Positions 11,560-22,720 of a DNA stretch of 64,000 nt are shown here, piece after piece; within the stretch, counting starts at the first letter, position 1, and every line of letters starts with the position of its first letter. The notes beneath the pieces were generated by a model, which was given only the letters and a program-made list of their open reading frames with translations, did not search any database and was not told the DNA's origin. The DNA is from Quillaja saponaria (Eukaryota > Streptophyta > Magnoliopsida > Fabales > Quillajaceae). The DNA is taken from the NCBI GenBank assembly GCA_029379385.1, contig CM055617.1:4960001-5024000 (forward strand), read 5' to 3'. The position numbers and the translations under genes are program-made.

Positions 11560-13547
11560 TACATCACAAATTAAGAAGCCTTTTCATTGTAAAACTTCTC
11601 CTCTAAAGTGGTTCCCGCTCAAAAAAGTTGACTCCTACTTGAAGAGGAAAATTAAAATGCTGCAGGTAACGTATATTTTTATTCTTCTTTATGAATTAAT
11701 TATTTCTCGATCCAAGTACCATCTGTGGAACATCTACTTATTTCAGGAAGGAGATGGTGTGAATCTAACACTTGATGAGACTTCAGGTGATTCTAATCCA
11801 CATTACTCTAGAGTGTTAAGAGAAAAAATGGCAGCAAGACAAGCTGCAATGGAGGCTCGAAGGGCTGCATTTGTGGAAGCATCTTGGTGTAGAATTCTAT
11901 GAGCTGCCAGGTAAAAATTTCTTTGCATGGAAGATGTGTTTGGAATGATTGTGGCTTCTCAGTTATATACCTTTGTTATATTGTCTTTTCAGGATATCTA
12001 TCAAGGATGTAGAAGCTGAACTCTTGAAAGCAGAAAAAGCTGCAGCTGAAGCTTTTGAAGCAGCATTGGCTATGGGTATTTTAATGTTTGACAAGCCAAA
12101 TAAAATTAATGTTAAAGCAGCAGTAAAAGCAGCATTCTGAAAAAGAATTAGTCAAAACCCTAATGCAGGGGAAAGTAATCAGGACGTGTCTGGGAATCTG
12201 AGTATCCGGTATCTCAAAAGAGTTGCTTTAGCTCTCAGGACTTGGATTCTAAAAAGCTTGTGGAGATGATGACTGAGAAGCTGAAATGTTTGCAAGAAGA
12301 TGAACTTTCTTCTCTTGCCACTATAGTGGCAACTTGTGGTTTAAATACTGCCTTAACTGAAGTACAGAATATGAAGCTACACAACGCTGAGTTTTCTACC
12401 GACTGTACCTCCACCCTAAAACTTAAATTTACTGCCGCCTTCCTCAGGATCTGGAAATCCCAAATACCACATGGATTGACAGATGACGAAAATGTAAGTT
12501 GAGTCTGACCTCCCAAGTCTAGATAAGTGTTAGTCAAGCGCATGACGAAGCTTGAGAGAGAGGTCCAGGAAGCCAAAAATAGCACAGAAAAAATGAGTCA
12601 GAAGTAGGTAAATCAGACAAATCTGTTCGTGGAACTCAATCTGAGACTGTTTCAGGTTTGGGATGTATTCTTTTGAAGCATTATTCAGAGCTTGAGAAGG
12701 ACATTGAAGAGGCAAAGAAGAAGGCATCTAAAGATTTTGAAATGGGCCACAAGAACTTTGACAATGATATAACTTCATCCCAAACCGTGCCCGATTTGGG
12801 AGGTATACTAATTAAGCACCCTTCCAAACTTGAGAAATAAATGAAAGGCACCAAAAGGAATGGCCGAAGAAGTTTTGATATGACAAATGGGAAGGGAGTG
12901 AGGGGAGTTCAAAAGGATGTAACAGAAGTACAGAGCCTGGATAAGTTTTTGATGAAACATGTCTCAAGACTAGAAAAAGAAGTCCAAGAAGTAGAAAACA
13001 GGAGAACTAGTGACCCATATAATGAAGTCATCATGAACACGAAGCATGAGAATTTGAAGAAGAAAGTTGATCTAACTGCTTCAGTTGAACATTGTTCAAG
13101 TTCTTGTTCTGATGAAGCATCTATTGGGAAAGAAATATTAACTTGGAACAATAAAACTAATTCAAATTCTGAGATAGAGCAATATGAATGTATGCTGGAT
13201 AGAGGTGTCAATTATGTAAGTGATGAAATAAAAGAGAAAGTAGATAGCTTAGACAATATTTTGGTAAAGCCGTTGCACAGGTTGGAAAGGGACAAGATTC
13301 AGGCATTAGTGTTGGGAAACCATCGTGAAGATTACAGGCAAAGGAAGAAATAAGGACGGGTTAGTGTTGCAGATTGTGAGAGCTTGGACAAGATTTTAGT
13401 AGAGCATGTTTCCAAAATAGAGAAAGAGAAAATGAGGCTCAATTCAATGGAAGAAACAGCTAAAGTAAAAAGAAGTAAAACTGAAACTATGTATAATTCA
13501 GTTGTATCACATGAATCAAGGGAAAGAAAAGGTAATATGTAACAAAC
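11560..13547 (+). pseudogene. Decayed coiled-coil-repeat protein gene
   Basis: Fragments of one long plant coiled-coil protein can be read in order but not in one frame. They are a basic N-terminal piece before the donor at 11665, an acidic exon from 11747 (HYSRVLREKMAARQAAMEAR), an alanine-rich helix (KAEKAAAEAFEAALAMG), LKCLQEDELSSLATIVATCG, and then a series of motifs of the form LDxxLxKHxSxLEKE. Lesions include an in-frame TGA at 11900, TGA at 12138 after an apparent internal deletion, a frame change near 12190-12240, stops and frame changes at 12500-12610, TAA at 12838 and TAA at 13351. Spliced introns are kept, so it is not a retrocopy. The reading stops at 13545 beside an A-rich stretch, so the 3' end is probably missing. 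I recognise the repeat style from unnamed plant trichohyalin-like coiled-coil proteins but know no function. Confidence 0.75.
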
Positions 13548-14163
13548 CTTTTCTTTTCCCTCAGTTTCCTCTTTTCGTCAAGCAATTTTTTTGTGAAGTA
13601 CATAATTAGAAGAAAAAAAAAACTTAAATGAAGGAAAAATAATAAATTAAAAAGAAAAAAAAAAGATTTTGTTAGTTCCCATAGTATTTCTTTTCAATAA
13701 TCTGTCTCACCATGAATAGTAAATTTTATCCTCGAAGAGGGAATGTAAGAAGGAGGGAAGGAAGGAACTTGTAACAAATCTAACAGTGACTAAACTCCCT
13801 TTCACACAACTTTCATGTTCCTTCTTGTAAGTCTCTGGTTAACTGGTTTTGTAGTCTTCATTCCTGAAGCCACCTTACCTGAATTTCGAAAGTACCAAAG
13901 TTCAAAGCTGAAGGGCCCAGTAAACACGCAAAAGACTTTTGTCACAGTATCACATACCAGTCACAACCAAAGCGTGACGTTTGCTCCCAACTCCAACTTG
14001 GTCTCCCAAAAGTAGTTTGAAACTTTTTGTAATTTGAATTTTGACTTGACTTCTTTTCCTCCAACCCCACCTTCTCTGTCTCTCTTCTCCCTTGCTTTTC
14101 TTCCTCCCTCTTGAAGTTCTGCTACATCTCTCTCTCTCTCCCTCCCCATACAGATACAGCAAA
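13548..14163 (+). promoter_or_regulatory. LRR1 promoter and pyrimidine-rich 5' UTR
   Basis: The region holds A-rich tracts at 13610-13665. The 100 bases before the LRR1 ATG are strongly pyrimidine-rich (repeated CT at about 14070-14145), the usual look of a plant core promoter Y-patch and leader. No TATA box is convincing. The ORFs on both strands here are products of the CT/GA-rich composition and were not called. Confidence 0.5.
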
Positions 14164-16141
14164 ATGGATTCTTTCATTTCAATCTCTCTCTTGTTGGTCT
14201 TTCTCCAATGCCTCCACCCCACCCTCTCAACCAACTCTGAAGGTAAGTGCTACCCATTTTAGCTTTAATTAAATTTTCATTTTGTTAGATGAATATCCAT
14301 TTCAAGCTTAATTCCTTTTTCATTTTTAGGGTTTCCCAATTCTTCCTGTTTCTTTTCTTTTCTATTTGAATCATCAGTTTGGTTTCTGAGAAAACACTGG
14401 ACTTATAAAAATAGATCCACTTTCACTGGAATCAGGAAATCATTTCTTTTTTTATCTATATTTGGGGTTTGAATTCTTTTGATAAATCAAAGTTTTCAAT
14501 TTTCCTGGTTCCTTCTCCTGGCTAGACAACAAATTTAGCTTTCATAATTTGATTCTTTTTAAATATTTATTTATGCCCTTATTCTGGATTTTACTTACAG
14601 GAACTGCTCTGCATGCTTTGAGAAGTAGACTCTCTAACCCCACCTATATGTTGCAAAGCTGGGACCCCACTATGGTTGATCCCTGCACTTGGTTCCATGT
14701 TACCTGTGACTCCAACAATCATGTGATTCGCTTGTAAGATTCCCAACTTAAAATAATATTTTTTTTCAATTTTTTCACCTCATTATTATGAGTTCAGGGG
14801 AAAAAAATTTGGTTTATACTTACAATTAATTTCATTTATTTGATTTTCAGAGATTTGGGTAATGCTAACATCTCTGGGACTTTAGGGCCAGAACTTGGCC
14901 AGCTGCAGCATCTGCAACACTTGTATTGTCCTGTCTCTCTCTCTCTCACACACGTTATGCTAAATAAGCTGTTTAATAGAGCCTAAGGCTCTTTCAAAGT
15001 TTTATTTTTTCAGGTTGCGTTTAATTGTTTAACAGGGTGTTAATTCTTAATGCAGAGAGCTTTATAAGAATGACATAAAGGGGAAGATCCCTGAAGAACT
15101 GGGTAACTTGAAAAAACTTGTTAGTGTGGATTTGTATGAAAACAAGTTTGAAGGTGAAATCCCAAAATCATTTTCCAAATTGAAGTCACTTAGATTCTTG
15201 TAAGCACCATATTTTATGTTGATTACGCCAGAAAATTTTAGACTGACATAACACTTCTTGAACTGAATGAAATTTATGTTGTCATCTGTTGCGGTTGATG
15301 ATACAGACGGCTAAACAACAACAAGCTAACAGGATCAATTCCAAGGGAACTCACTGCTCTCAGTAACCTCAAAATTTTGTAAGTTTACAAAATTGTTTTA
15401 TTTCTTTCCCTTTTGTTGGTGATATATTAGAATTGCATTTTAAGGCAATATTGAAAATTTTGAATTTGCAGTGATGTTTCTAACAATGATCTTTGCGGAA
15501 CAATTCCAGTTGACGGTCCTTTTGGATCTTTTCCAATGGAAAGGTACCCCTGATTTGTCAATTACTTCAACTATTGCTCAGTTACATTATTAGAGTCACT
15601 TATTACTACATACATTAAGCATCTCTTTCATCACCTATCAACTAAAATATTTTCTTATAAGCAACAGAATTTCTGAATTTTCTGCTTCTAGCTACTAAAG
15701 TTACTGAGGGGTAATATAATAATGCTAGGTTTAGCAATCATTTTGGTGTAACAAAGATGCAAAAAAACGTGCAGGTGTCAATGAGACAGAGGCAAACCAT
15801 AGATGCATTCTTGCCATGTTTGTGCTGATAGAGAGGTCCAATATGAAAAACATAAGATATCATGTCGTATTGTACATATCATGCATTAGATATCAGTTTT
15901 ACAGAACCATTACTCGGTAGAACATCTTATGTGGACAGTGCTTATACATAATTTAGGAAGCCATTGCTAAATCTTATGGGATATTTTACAGAATCTGAAC
16001 ACTCAGTATCTTATATGAAGATGAATAATTGCATTTGATAGATTGAATATATTTGGTTTCTGGCGTTGTTTCAGTTTTGAAAACAATGGACTCAGTGGTC
16101 CTGAGCTACAAGGTTTGGTGCCTTATGACTTTGGATGTTGA
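14164..16141 (+). CDS. Short secreted LRR protein (LRR1/SERK-like ectodomain)
   Basis: Small plant LRR protein without a kinase. It resembles Arabidopsis At5g21090/At3g43740 and the pepper LRR1 that binds HIR1 in defence signalling (family knowledge). Exons: 14164-14242, 14601-14733, 14851-14922, 15056-15199, 15307-15378, 15472-15543, 16075-16141; 212 aa. Residues 1-25 form a signal peptide. The LRRNT cap follows ([17 protein letters not shown]), then about five plant-type LRRs (for example [19 protein letters not shown]) and a C-terminal cap [16 protein letters not shown]. The tail, [21 protein letters not shown], is diagnostic for the family. The LRR exons are 72, 144, 72 and 72 nt, all with the same phase, as is usual for SERK-type LRRs. 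It ends with a stop right after Cys, so no transmembrane segment or GPI signal is present. Probably apoplastic or peripheral at the plasma membrane. Confidence 0.93.
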
Positions 16142-17126
16142 AGAAGCTAGAATTCGCCAATCCTCCATTGCAGACAGTAATGCCAAAGGCTTACTTTATC
16201 ATTAAAAAAATATCATATTCCTTGGCGTAGTTAATTATGGGATGCATTTGAAGATGTAATATATGTATGTGGATATGTTTAATGACGAGAAGCAAAATAG
16301 TTCAGATGATTGCAGCACCTGTGTTTAGTTGCAGCATTGAATCTTATCAAGTAGTACATTTTTTCTTAACATGGCAAGTAGTTGCTCATTCATTTTCATA
16401 ATCCTCAATTTTTTCTAAGCCAGACAAATCAAATCTATGACTTTCTCCATAAAAGAGCCGAGTGCTCTAACAAACGAGGATGTTCTTATGTTCTATTTGG
16501 TTCACATTTCCATTGTCAATAAATAAGCAAGTGGAAATATGGACTTCTTATCTTTATGCAAAAAGATCTTTTATATAAACAGTATAAGCATAACTCAAGT
16601 GAATTCGATTTCCAGTCTTATCTCAAAATAGAAAATATAAAAGAAAGATAATTTTTTATTTTTCTATATATTCAAATTTCGAGATTAGTCATGAAATAAA
16701 TATATAGAAAGCATGAAGGCATTAATATAAACAAAATATTAAGCAGAGGCTTTGCTGCAACGTTTTAATTTTTAATGAGATACACGTGGCATGAAAATAA
16801 TGGCACAGGAAAGCCACGTGGCGTGAAAGGACGGGCAGCTGAGTTCCAGGAAGACAGGAGAGTTTGCAATGTCATTGGCTAATGGAAGCATGGTCTTTTC
16901 AAATAGGTCGGCCCTTCGCAAAGGTTCATGGACACCGAACATCGAACACCAGCACGCGTAGGTTGGAAAAGTAAAGAAAAAAGGAAAAAGAGAAATCAGA
17001 AATGTAATAGAAAAAGTCGGCTCTCTACATAAATATGGAGTTCATTACACAAATGCACGCAGCTGAAGATTTTCAATTTGTACCAAAGTCCAAAACCCAA
17101 ACTTTCAGGGCGAGACATAAAGAACA
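16142..17126 (+). promoter_or_regulatory. LRR1 3' flank and Mpv17 promoter with paired G-boxes
   Basis: The left half is the LRR1 3' UTR and AT-rich spacer. Two CACGTG G-boxes lie at 16783-16788 (as ACACGTGGC) and 16815-16820 (inside the perfect palindrome GCCACGTGGC, 16813-16822), 32 bp apart and about 310-345 bp upstream of the Mpv17-family ATG. ACGTGGC is the core of ABA-response elements and G-boxes, bound by bZIP and bHLH factors (established knowledge). Regulation by ABA, light or stress is inferred. Confidence 0.6.
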
Positions 17127-20100
17127 ATGAGCGGCGCTTTCCTGAGGAGTAGTAGCATTTGCCGGGACTTACTGCAGAGAAACTCAATCACCCATTTCAC
17201 TTACCCACTACAAGATTCCTTTCCCGGCAACCAAACACATTCCAGAACTTATTTTCGTTTGCAAGGTTTTCGAAGGAAAAGCAAGGAATATGTACTTTCC
17301 CCATCGTTGATTTCATCGCATTTTTCTTCGTCATCATCGTCTACAGCTTCGCTCTGCAAGATTGGGTTTGTGGGTTGGTATTTGGGGATGGTGAAGACTT
17401 GGCCGGTTCTCACAAAAAGTGTCACTTCTGCACTTATTTACACTGCTGCTGATTTTTCCTCTCAGGTACGCTATCCCTAGTTCTGCATTTAGGGTGTCTC
17501 TGGTTTGTTCTTTCTTTTTTGTGGGGTGGGGGGAGGGCGGGGCTGCGGCGGCGGACATAGAAGTTCTCCAACAGAAGTCTGACTTTTGTTTTGACTTTCT
17601 GCTTTCTGTTAATATGGGATTCTGGCAATCAAAGTGCCTCTGATTTTTCTTTTAATTGCTTGTTTGATTTTGTTATGGGTTGTTTTCGCTGGCAAGTCCC
17701 GTTCCCTTTCCTCTACAGCTTTTAGTTAGGATGTTACTCTTTTAGATAGAAGATTATGGTAATTGTTGGGGACATTCTCTTTGGTGCTAATCATACTAAC
17801 TTAGCAAGGCAAGAAAAGTCAAGTGAGAGAATGCCGGCCTTCTTCATTTCAGTGGGTAAAAACATGATTCTTTGACCCTGCAACTTTATGCTGCTGAAGA
17901 GAAGCTACTTACAAAAGCAATCTTGCTCTCATATTTTCTGTCACTAGAATGCATAACAATGGCTTGAATTATTTACCCGGGAAAAAAAGGAAGAAGCAAC
18001 AACCAACTTCTAGTAACCTTCCTTGTAGTTTGTTTAATTGTTTGTAATGGAGTTCAGGTATGCCTAAAGAGGAGTTCTATCCTTGCTTCCATGCAAACTA
18101 ATAAGATTAAAAAAGTTGATAGGTAGAAAGAAAAGATGGGCGTCAAGTGGAAAGTAGCTCTGCATGGTTCCCATGTTTTTCCATAGTAAGTTAAAAAATT
18201 ATAAGAAACAAATCTCACCATAATTAGAAGGTTGTCTCCTCTTGTAGAAACATTAATGTTGAGAGCTTTTTTTTTGTTGTTACAACTCAATTTGGTCTTG
18301 TAGTAACTCTCAACATTCACTCAAATATGCTAGTACTTCCGTGTCCGTTAATTCTAGCTTGGGCTCATTGGGTGTGGTCACTTGAGATTAGTCTCTTTCC
18401 TTACGTTAGATGTATATCGCAGCATTTTGATTTTGTCTAGATTATATAAATGACCACACATTCTGAAGGGATTGGTTGAGTTTGGATAGTTATTAGTTTA
18501 AAATCTTACTAGGAAAATGAAAAACAAAAACAAGAGATCAAATGCACTGTATTTTGATTTGGAATGATTTTCAAGGTTGTACCTCTCTTTTGTTGTATGT
18601 GTTGGTGCAGAAAACCTCACGTTAATTATATGAAAATGCTATCTACTTCATTCTGAACTGGTGAAAGTTTATAAAATCCTTGTGCCATTAGCATTAAGCA
18701 TTGAACTCCTTAGTTTCCTTACAAAATCTTATGATATAGTTTTACTTATTATTTGATTGCATTTGTCTTTTACTTTCCAACTAGGGAGAATACACTGTGG
18801 AGTAATTTAGTGACAATAATCATTTAATATATTTTATATTGCTCCATAAATGAAGTATGCACTCTTACTAGTAGTCCTTTGAACCAGAATCGTGTTATTT
18901 GCAAATGAAATAGATTAGGATCATTTGCTTCTTTCTTTCTCTCTTGTTTTTTTGTCTGTCATCTACACCACCATGTAAACCACATACTTAAGGCATTTCC
19001 ACTACTAATTAAAATTTGTGGGTATTTGTATGTGCATGTGAAAGGCCTTTGGTGGTCACTACTGTGTTATACATAGATGAGAATTAATGTCACTGAAAAT
19101 TGCTTTAGATGATTGCAGAGTCATCTTCAGAACCTTACAATTTTCTGAGGACGTTACGCATGGCTGGATATGGGATGATCATTTTAGGACCAACATTGCA
19201 TTTTTGGTTCAATTTTGTGTCAAAGCTTTTTCCAAGGAGGGATATTTTCTCTATATTGAAGAAAATGGCATTGGGACAGACAATCTATGGACCTGCCATG
19301 ACTGTTGTTTTTTTCTCCTTGAATGCAGGCTGGCAGGGTATGCATAATTCTCTTACCATAACACTTTGTGATGCAATTTCCTTTTACATTTATAGATGCT
19401 CTGTTTAATAATTGCTCTCTTTCTTCTTTGGGGGTGGGGTGTAGCCTTGTAGGATGCTTTTGTCCTTTACCTTAATTTTTTCATGTCAGTCAAATATAAT
19501 GTAACGTAACGATAATATTAGCATGTAACTGATAAATGAGCATGAAATTAAAGACCAGATTCAGCAAAGGAAGCGGATCTTATCTTAAGATCCTGCAGAT
19601 TTAGAAAATGATTCAAGACTGGAGCTATTTCTGAACTTTCCAAAATACTAGTAGCCAACATAAGTTAATTGCTTTTTACATGTTTAAGAAATATCAATGT
19701 GTTTCATGTAAGTGTTTTATTCTATAGCTTGTGGACGGAGCGGTGTGTGACTCTTCTAAGAGTGCAACTTAGGGATAAGTGGCTAACAAAAGCCAATAAG
19801 AAGACTTATATTTTAATTGCTTTCTGTTGGTGCATCATGTATGTTAATTTTATTATCATTTTATCATCTCTATTTACCAATTAATAAATTTGTACTTTTT
19901 CTGGACATAGTATATTGTGCTCCTGAATCGTGTATTAATCTTATTACTGTTGTTTAATGTTAAGTTCATATATAATAGTGTTACCCATAATTTTCCAGGT
20001 GAAACCATTGAAGAGATTGTAGTTCGATTAAAGCGAGACTTGGTCCCTACAATGTTAAATGGTGTCATATACTGGCCCGCATGTGATTTTATCACCTTCA

Positions 20101-20706
20101 AATTTATTCCTGTCCATTTGCAGGTAATGTATTTTTATTAGTCTTTTTGCTTACTGAGTTTGTGATGGAAATTCCATGGTGAGATCGCAGTTTATCACAA
20201 ACTTAAAAAATGTTACCCATATTACAACTTAGTCTTGTACTTGTACCTTATGAGTTTTGACTGTTTGTAAATCTGAGGGACACATGATGGAAGTTATTTT
20301 ACATGGTCAAAAACATGTTCATCCTATTTTTCGGAGATACTTGGTTATTAATAAATGAGTTTTTCTAACGAGTGTTCAAAGAATACTTGTTAAGTTACAA
20401 TAAATATAGTTATTGAAAATTGAAACTTTCTACAAATAGTAATTTATTCAATAAATAACATAGAAATCATGATCAATTACCGTAATAAATATTACAAATT
20501 TTTTATTTATAAAAACTTAACAAGTGTCTTTTGAGCACCTGTTAAATAAATCTTTAATAAATAACCCATGATTTATGTCTTGATTGTTTGTGTTTTCATT
20601 TTGACAGCCATTAGTTAGCAATTCATTTTCGTATTTGTGGACCATTTATCTGACATATATGGCAAGCCTGGAGAAAGCAGGCGGAGCTCCTAGCCAAGCA
20701 AACTAA
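17127..20706 (+). CDS. Mpv17/PMP22-family membrane protein
   Basis: Member of the Mpv17/PMP22/Sym1 family of small four-helix organelle inner-membrane proteins, thought to form channels or keep membrane homeostasis. Exons: 17127-17465, 19109-19337, 19999-20123, 20608-20706; 263 aa. The first 80 or so residues are rich in Ser, Arg and Thr with few acidic residues, fitting a mitochondrial or plastid targeting extension. The family domain starts at about 85 (GWYLGMVKTWPVLTKSVTSA) and continues with RTLRMAGYGMIILGPTLHFW, GPAMTVVFFSL and RDLVPTMLNGVIYWPACDF. The last exon gives YLWTIYLTYMASLE and a short polar tail. The conserved W-P-x-x-DF signature is present. Intron 1 (17466-19108) carries a G-quadruplex motif near its start, and intron 3 an inverted-repeat element. 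Targeting is inferred; peroxisomal PMP22 members normally lack such an extension. Confidence 0.92.
17523..17542 (+). other. G-quadruplex motif in Mpv17 intron 1
   Basis: Four G runs of 4, 6, 3 and 4 are separated by single bases (T, A, C) on the coding strand. The motif lies 58 nt downstream of the intron 1 donor and is followed by CGG-rich sequence to about 17556. It stands out in an otherwise AT-rich intron. It would be present in the pre-mRNA. Confidence 0.8.
20343..20566. mobile_element. Inverted-repeat (MITE-like) element in Mpv17 intron 3
   Basis: The left arm starts GGTTATTAATAAATGAG (20343) and runs to about 20406. The reverse complement of the right arm starts GGTTATTTATTAAAGATTTA (from 20566 leftward). 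Both arms continue into a shared inner block, approximately GTG-TCAAA--ACTTGTTAAGTT. The arms are about 60 bp each around an AT-rich centre; total length is about 224 bp, with no coding capacity. This fits a MITE. Target-site duplications could not be defined with confidence, so the superfamily is unassigned. Confidence 0.6.
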
Positions 20707-21649
20707 TGGGGGTAAACAGTCCTAGTCGCGTGATCCAGATACAGAATTTGACATTCTTATTTGGAGGTTGCTGGCATTACAGAAACAATATATTTGGGTA
20801 CCATAGGTTGCTGATTCCTGATGTGAGATCAACAGCAGAACCATGGCTGATATGCAACTTATCAGGACACTTAATTGATCATTCATCAGTGTATATGAAG
20901 CTTAATTAAGCCAAAAAAAAAAAAAAAAGGTAGCTCAAGCTAGACTGTTTTATTTATTTCTTAGCCTTTATTTTTTTTTTTGTATCTGTATAACATTTAA
21001 TCTCTTAGTGCTCTGTATAGAAGTCATTTCTGAATTGCCAACGAGGCGTAGGGATTGTATTCTCTGGAAGCATTTCCTGCTGAGGTTTACTTTCATTATT
21101 TAGATGTTTGTTTTCCCTTCTTATCCAAGAAAGCAGTAGTCCATGTGCTTACCATACAGAATGCTTTATCTGGTTCTAAACCTCAGATAGATCAAGATTG
21201 ACAACCTAATTATTTACCATTCAGAATACAAGAATGCTTTACTTAATGCATGTCCATGTAAATTAATGAAACAGAAAAGTAAAGAAAAATGAAGCAAACA
21301 AAAACACAAGCAAGATATCAATTGAAAGTTCACGGTACACTTTTGAAACGATAAATAGTGAAGTTCCTATTCCTACCTTGAAGTTTACACAGTATAAACA
21401 TGTCCAAATCCCCAACAATCACCAATGCCTATATCTAAATATATCTAATCAACCTGATCTAAAATTACAATGAACTCTACAACGTATTCCCTTTTAAAAA
21501 GATCACAGAACCAGGCAGAGCGCAAAATGCACGTTAGACAAAGTAAACAAATCAAACTCCGAATTTTCCAAAAAATGAAAACTAACTCATGGTCATGGCT
21601 ATTGAATTCATCTGTTACGAAGTTTCTGACCTATATTGTAATGAGATAA
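20707..21649. other. Convergent 3' region between Mpv17 and ADA1
   Basis: The two genes converge here, so the stretch should hold both 3' UTRs. There is an A run at 20913-20928 and a T run near 20970. No other gene is supported. Confidence 0.5.
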
Positions 21650-22720
21650 TCACTCTTGAGAAGCATGAAAGCAAATCTTCTCAAGCAGTATGGGCCAATC
21701 TTCCCCGAGAACTTGGGGACTTAACTCCATTGCGACACGAAAATCCAATAGAGATGCACAAGCAGATTGTATTCCTGCTTGCATGTATCTTCCAGGTGGT
21801 AAAACATTTAAACCTGGTATTAATTGACCATTTATTTGTTTCAGGTGCTTGGTTCCACGCCTTGATCCAGCGAAACCCATAAAGAACTCAAGTAACCTCT
21901 TCAAGTAGGCATCTAATCCATTATTCAATAGATTTACACAGTCCACTGCAATTCCTAAACCCTCTGTCTCCAATGTCTGTTCCAAACGACTTCTCAATGA
22001 TCTCGTATCAGGTAGCTCGCCAGTGCCTTGACAGGTCTCTGTATGGTACTTACCACGTATTGGTACATTTGAAAGAGTTTTACACACACAACCCAACTTC
22101 ATGGAAATGCCAAGAGGAGCTGTAACTGGGCTCTTATTTTGGACACTCGGGCTTCCAGTCAGCTGTTCAACCTCTTCCCCTTCTTCAACCAATGCAACTT
22201 CAACAGGAGGTCTGCTGCCAAGAGAATGCAGTTCTGTTGCACTTTGCTCTTGTGTCTTAGAAATTGATTCCTCAAATGCAACACTTTGGGGCTTTCCCAA
22301 TGGCTCCAAAGGACTTGGGTGATCCTCATACTTGCTGTCCTGACTAACTGTAGACCTGCCCTTGTGAGGTGACGGTGGAAATCCATCCCCATACATTGTT
22401 TCGAGATCATTCCTCCCACGCTCATTTGTAATTTTGATGTTAAGGGCACTTTCCACTTTCACAAAGCCTTTCAGATGTGGAACTTTAGCCAGGCTTGCAT
22501 TCTTGACAATTGATCTAATAAGTTGGTTGTGAAGACGGATGTTTTCCCTCCCAATAGTCTGGATGCAGAACTTATCAAACTCAGACTTGCTAATCTTGAG
22601 ATTGAGTAATCTTCTAAGCTGAAAAAAGTATTTCTCAGCTCTGTGGTGGCCAACTTTTCGAAAAATCAGAGCTTTCAGCTCTAAAGTGTCAATTCGGGAA
22701 TAGTTTCGATTGGCTGACAT
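21650..22720 (-). CDS. ADA1-type subunit of the SAGA coactivator complex
   Basis: Homologue of yeast Hfi1/Ada1 and human TADA1, a histone-fold core subunit of the SAGA histone acetyltransferase complex in the nucleus (family knowledge). Single coding exon, 356 aa. It starts at the ATG at 22720; the frame is open for ten more codons upstream, but only with TTG and through a splice acceptor. The N-terminal SAGA-Tad1 region (about 1-85) shows SRIDTLELKALIFRKVGHHR, KISKSEFDKFCIQTIGREN and IRLHNQLIRSIVKNA. An acidic, low-complexity middle (about 110-205) follows, then a conserved C-terminal part (LPDTRSLRSRLEQTLETEGL, FRVAMELSPQVLGEDWP). A 5' UTR intron with its acceptor near 22740 and donor near 23180 is likely. 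It most resembles Arabidopsis ADA1a/ADA1b. Confidence 0.9.
   Translation of the reverse strand: MSANRNYSRIDTLELKALIFRKVGHHRAEKYFFQLRRLLNLKISKSEFDKFCIQTIGRENIRLHNQLIRSIVKNASLAKVPHLKGFVKVESALNIKITNERGRNDLETMYGDGFPPSPHKGRSTVSQDSKYEDHPSPLEPLGKPQSVAFEESISKTQEQSATELHSLGSRPPVEVALVEEGEEVEQLTGSPSVQNKSPVTAPLGISMKLGCVCKTLSNVPIRGKYHTETCQGTGELPDTRSLRSRLEQTLETEGLGIAVDCVNLLNNGLDAYLKRLLEFFMGFAGSRRGTKHLKQINGQLIPGLNVLPPGRYMQAGIQSACASLLDFRVAMELSPQVLGEDWPILLEKICFHASQE

Noticed and set aside
13950..14234. 94-codon minus-strand ORF rich in Arg/Lys/Glu
   Set aside because: It is the antisense of the CT-rich leader and signal-peptide exon of the LRR1 gene; its composition explains it.
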